Shown piece after piece: positions 42,501 to 45,500 of a DNA stretch of 64,000 nucleotides. The DNA is from Epiperipatus broadwayi (lineage: Eukaryota; Onychophora; Udeonychophora; Euonychophora; Peripatidae). Where the stretch lies: assembly GCA_028023455.1 (NCBI GenBank), contig JAQFVV010012396.1, positions 10,768,085 to 10,832,084 on the forward strand, in the 5' to 3' direction. A program made the translations under genes and the position numbers. The notes beneath the pieces are model-generated. The model was not told the origin of the DNA. It did no database searches and saw only the letters and a program-made list of their open reading frames with translations. Positions within the stretch are counted from its first letter, which is position 1, and each line of letters begins with the position of its first letter.

Positions 42501-45500
42501 TAAAATGCATTTAAACAAAATATTAAAATTACTGAAATTAGGCAAGACCGTTAGTTTGTAGGAATTGAAGAGAATAAATTTCGGACATTTAATGAGTATA
42601 TAAAAAAATATGAAATCTTTTAATTCATAAAAGATTTCAGCAGTTTATAAAATTAAAGTAAGTGATTTTTTTTTCTTTTACATTATATATAAAGTCACAG
42701 ACCGATAGTTTCTTTTTATAAGAGGGTAAAATTGAAAGAGTTTTTATAATTTAGATAGAACGTTCTTTTTAAAGTGTTATAAGAATTTATAGATTAAAGT
42801 TCATACCGCAGCCTTTTTAAAAATGATTACCATCTCTCTCTGCCTCCTTGAGTGGACTTGAAGCGTATATCAATGATAGTGGTTGGAATAGGGCGTCTGA
42901 CAGCATCATAATCTTCAGTGGCCTTTCAGATAGGTTAAATTTCTTCATATTCTCCATGCAGGTTGCTGGAAAGTCTATTCAAAGGAATGTTTAGAGGAAT
43001 TGAGAGTAGCCATCTGGCTCCAGAGCCAGTAAATATATTATTTTACTCGATCATTTTGGATTCTGGTCTCCACAACAATTTTCAGAAAAAAAAACTAAAG
43101 AGAGTGAATTTCAAAAAAAATCTGCAATATTTATATTCCCTAGATCAAAAGCCAGCGACCATCTATTTTAAAACACAATTCAAACTTCTTCTAAGTTTTA
43201 GCCTTAGGTCTCTTTTGATTCTTATCTTTTTTTTATCTTGTTGCCCAAATTTTTACTGGTTTGATCTGGGAAAAGAAATTCATTACAATCGTAATGAATG
43301 AGCTCTAGAACAATGTCAATAACCTAAGGACCATCTGATCTCACCTGCGAATCATTCTAAATAGTTTTATTACCAATCTGTAAATTTCGCATGTGATTTA
43401 TAATTTACCTAAACCAAACTTGTTAAAGAATATTTAGCCACATTTTCTAAACAAAATAACCCTTATACAATATATTATTTATATAAATGCTGCAATATAT
43501 CCATACAAAATTTAATATCATTATCATTTACAGGTGCTTGTATGTGTGACAATAAACATATAATTGTTTGAATGCATATAAAACTGTGACCACATATATA
43601 ACTGTATAAATGAATATATCGCTGTGTGGATATACATACAACTGTGTTTTTAACATATATATACAGCTGTGTAAAGGCATAATAACACTGAGTGGATACA
43701 TATACACGTGTACTAAAGAGTGTTTAACCCTTTGAGACCGAAAACCGCTTGTTTACGCATTAAAAAAAGTTTACAATTTCGACCGCAATAGCGTGCAAAC
43801 CGTATACGTCACAGTTACGCTTTTTTTTTCTTTCTCTCCGCCATTTTTCTATCTTTTTGTACGTCTAAAAATTTTTTCTGTGCGATGAAAATTAGATTTT
43901 TTATAGCAATTTTTGTAAAGTACATTATTAAAATTTTGTAATTTTTTTTATCTTTCTAGATTTTATCAACTGATAAAAAAAATATACGGAGAAAACAATT
44001 ATTTTCGCCGCTAAACGTAATTACGATTCTAACGAACTTTTCTGTTGATGTGTTTGATTTTGAGGTTTCGTATTCCCCATTACCTGTAAGTATTCAACAT
44101 TCATCATCATCATCTCCCACTAATATATAATAATTGCTTGTAATTCCTTTGGGTTATTTATTTTATTTTATTTACTGTTTTTATACATTTCATTGTAGAT
44201 AAGTTTTTATTCATTTTATAGCATACTTTGCTATTATGGTTTGCTATGTAATAATGCATAATTTAACTCACTCTTACCCTCATGATATTCCAATAATGTA
44301 GTAATTATTTTTTACATGCATAACTTAGAATTTACTACGTTTTTATTCATTTCATTGTAGATAACTTTTTATTCATTTTATAGCATACTTTGCAGATAAC
44401 TTTTTATTCATTTGATAGCATACTTTGCTATTATGGTTTGCTATGTAATAATGCATAATTTAGCTCACTCTTACCCTCATGATATTCCAATAATGTAGTA
44501 ATTATTTTTTACATGCATAACTTAGAATTTACTACATTTTTATTCGTTTCATTATAGATAACTTTTTATTTATTTGATCTTCAGACGTGTGCTCTTCCGA
44601 TGTAATAATGCATAATTTAGCTCACTCTTACCCTCATGATATTCCAATAATGTAGTAATTATTTTTTACATGCATAACTTAGAATTTACTACGTTTTTAT
44701 TCATTTCATTGTAGATAACTTTTTATTCATTTTATAGCATACTTTGCAGATAACTTTTTATTCATTTGATAGCATACTTTGCTATTATGGTTTGCTATGT
44801 AATAATGCATAATTTAGCTCACTCTTACCCTCATGATATTCCAATAATGTAGTAATTATTTTTTACATGCATAACTTAGAATTTACTACATTTTTATTCG
44901 TTTCATTATAGATAACTTTTTATTCATTTGATAGCATACTTTGCTATTATGATTTCCTATGTAATAATGCATAATTTAGCTCACCCTTACCAGTTGCTCC
45001 ACATCATCATCATCAGTTATTTTGAAATTGATTTTGCTCATGCATTTATATTTTCAACAATTTGCAAACTGTCTTCAAACTATCCACTCTGTTCTGTGAA
45101 ACTAACAAGGTGAAAAAAATAAATACCTCACAATGCTGAATCAACAGTCATCATCATCTATGTATGTATCATCACCAGTTGCTCCACATCATCATCATCA
45201 GTTATTTTGAAATTGATTTTGCTCATGCATTTATATTTTCAACAATTTGCAAACTGTCTTCAAACTATCCACTCTGTTCTGTGAAACTAACAAGGTGAAA
45301 AAAATAAATACCTCACAATGCTGAATCAACAGTCATCATCATCTCCCACTCATATATAATAATTGCTTGTAATTCCTTTTGATTATTTATTTTATTTTAT
45401 TTACTATGTTTTTATTCATTTTATTTTAGAAACAAATTTTTAAATTATTTATTTGCATATTTGGCAATTATGATGTGCCATGAAATAATGCATAATTTAT

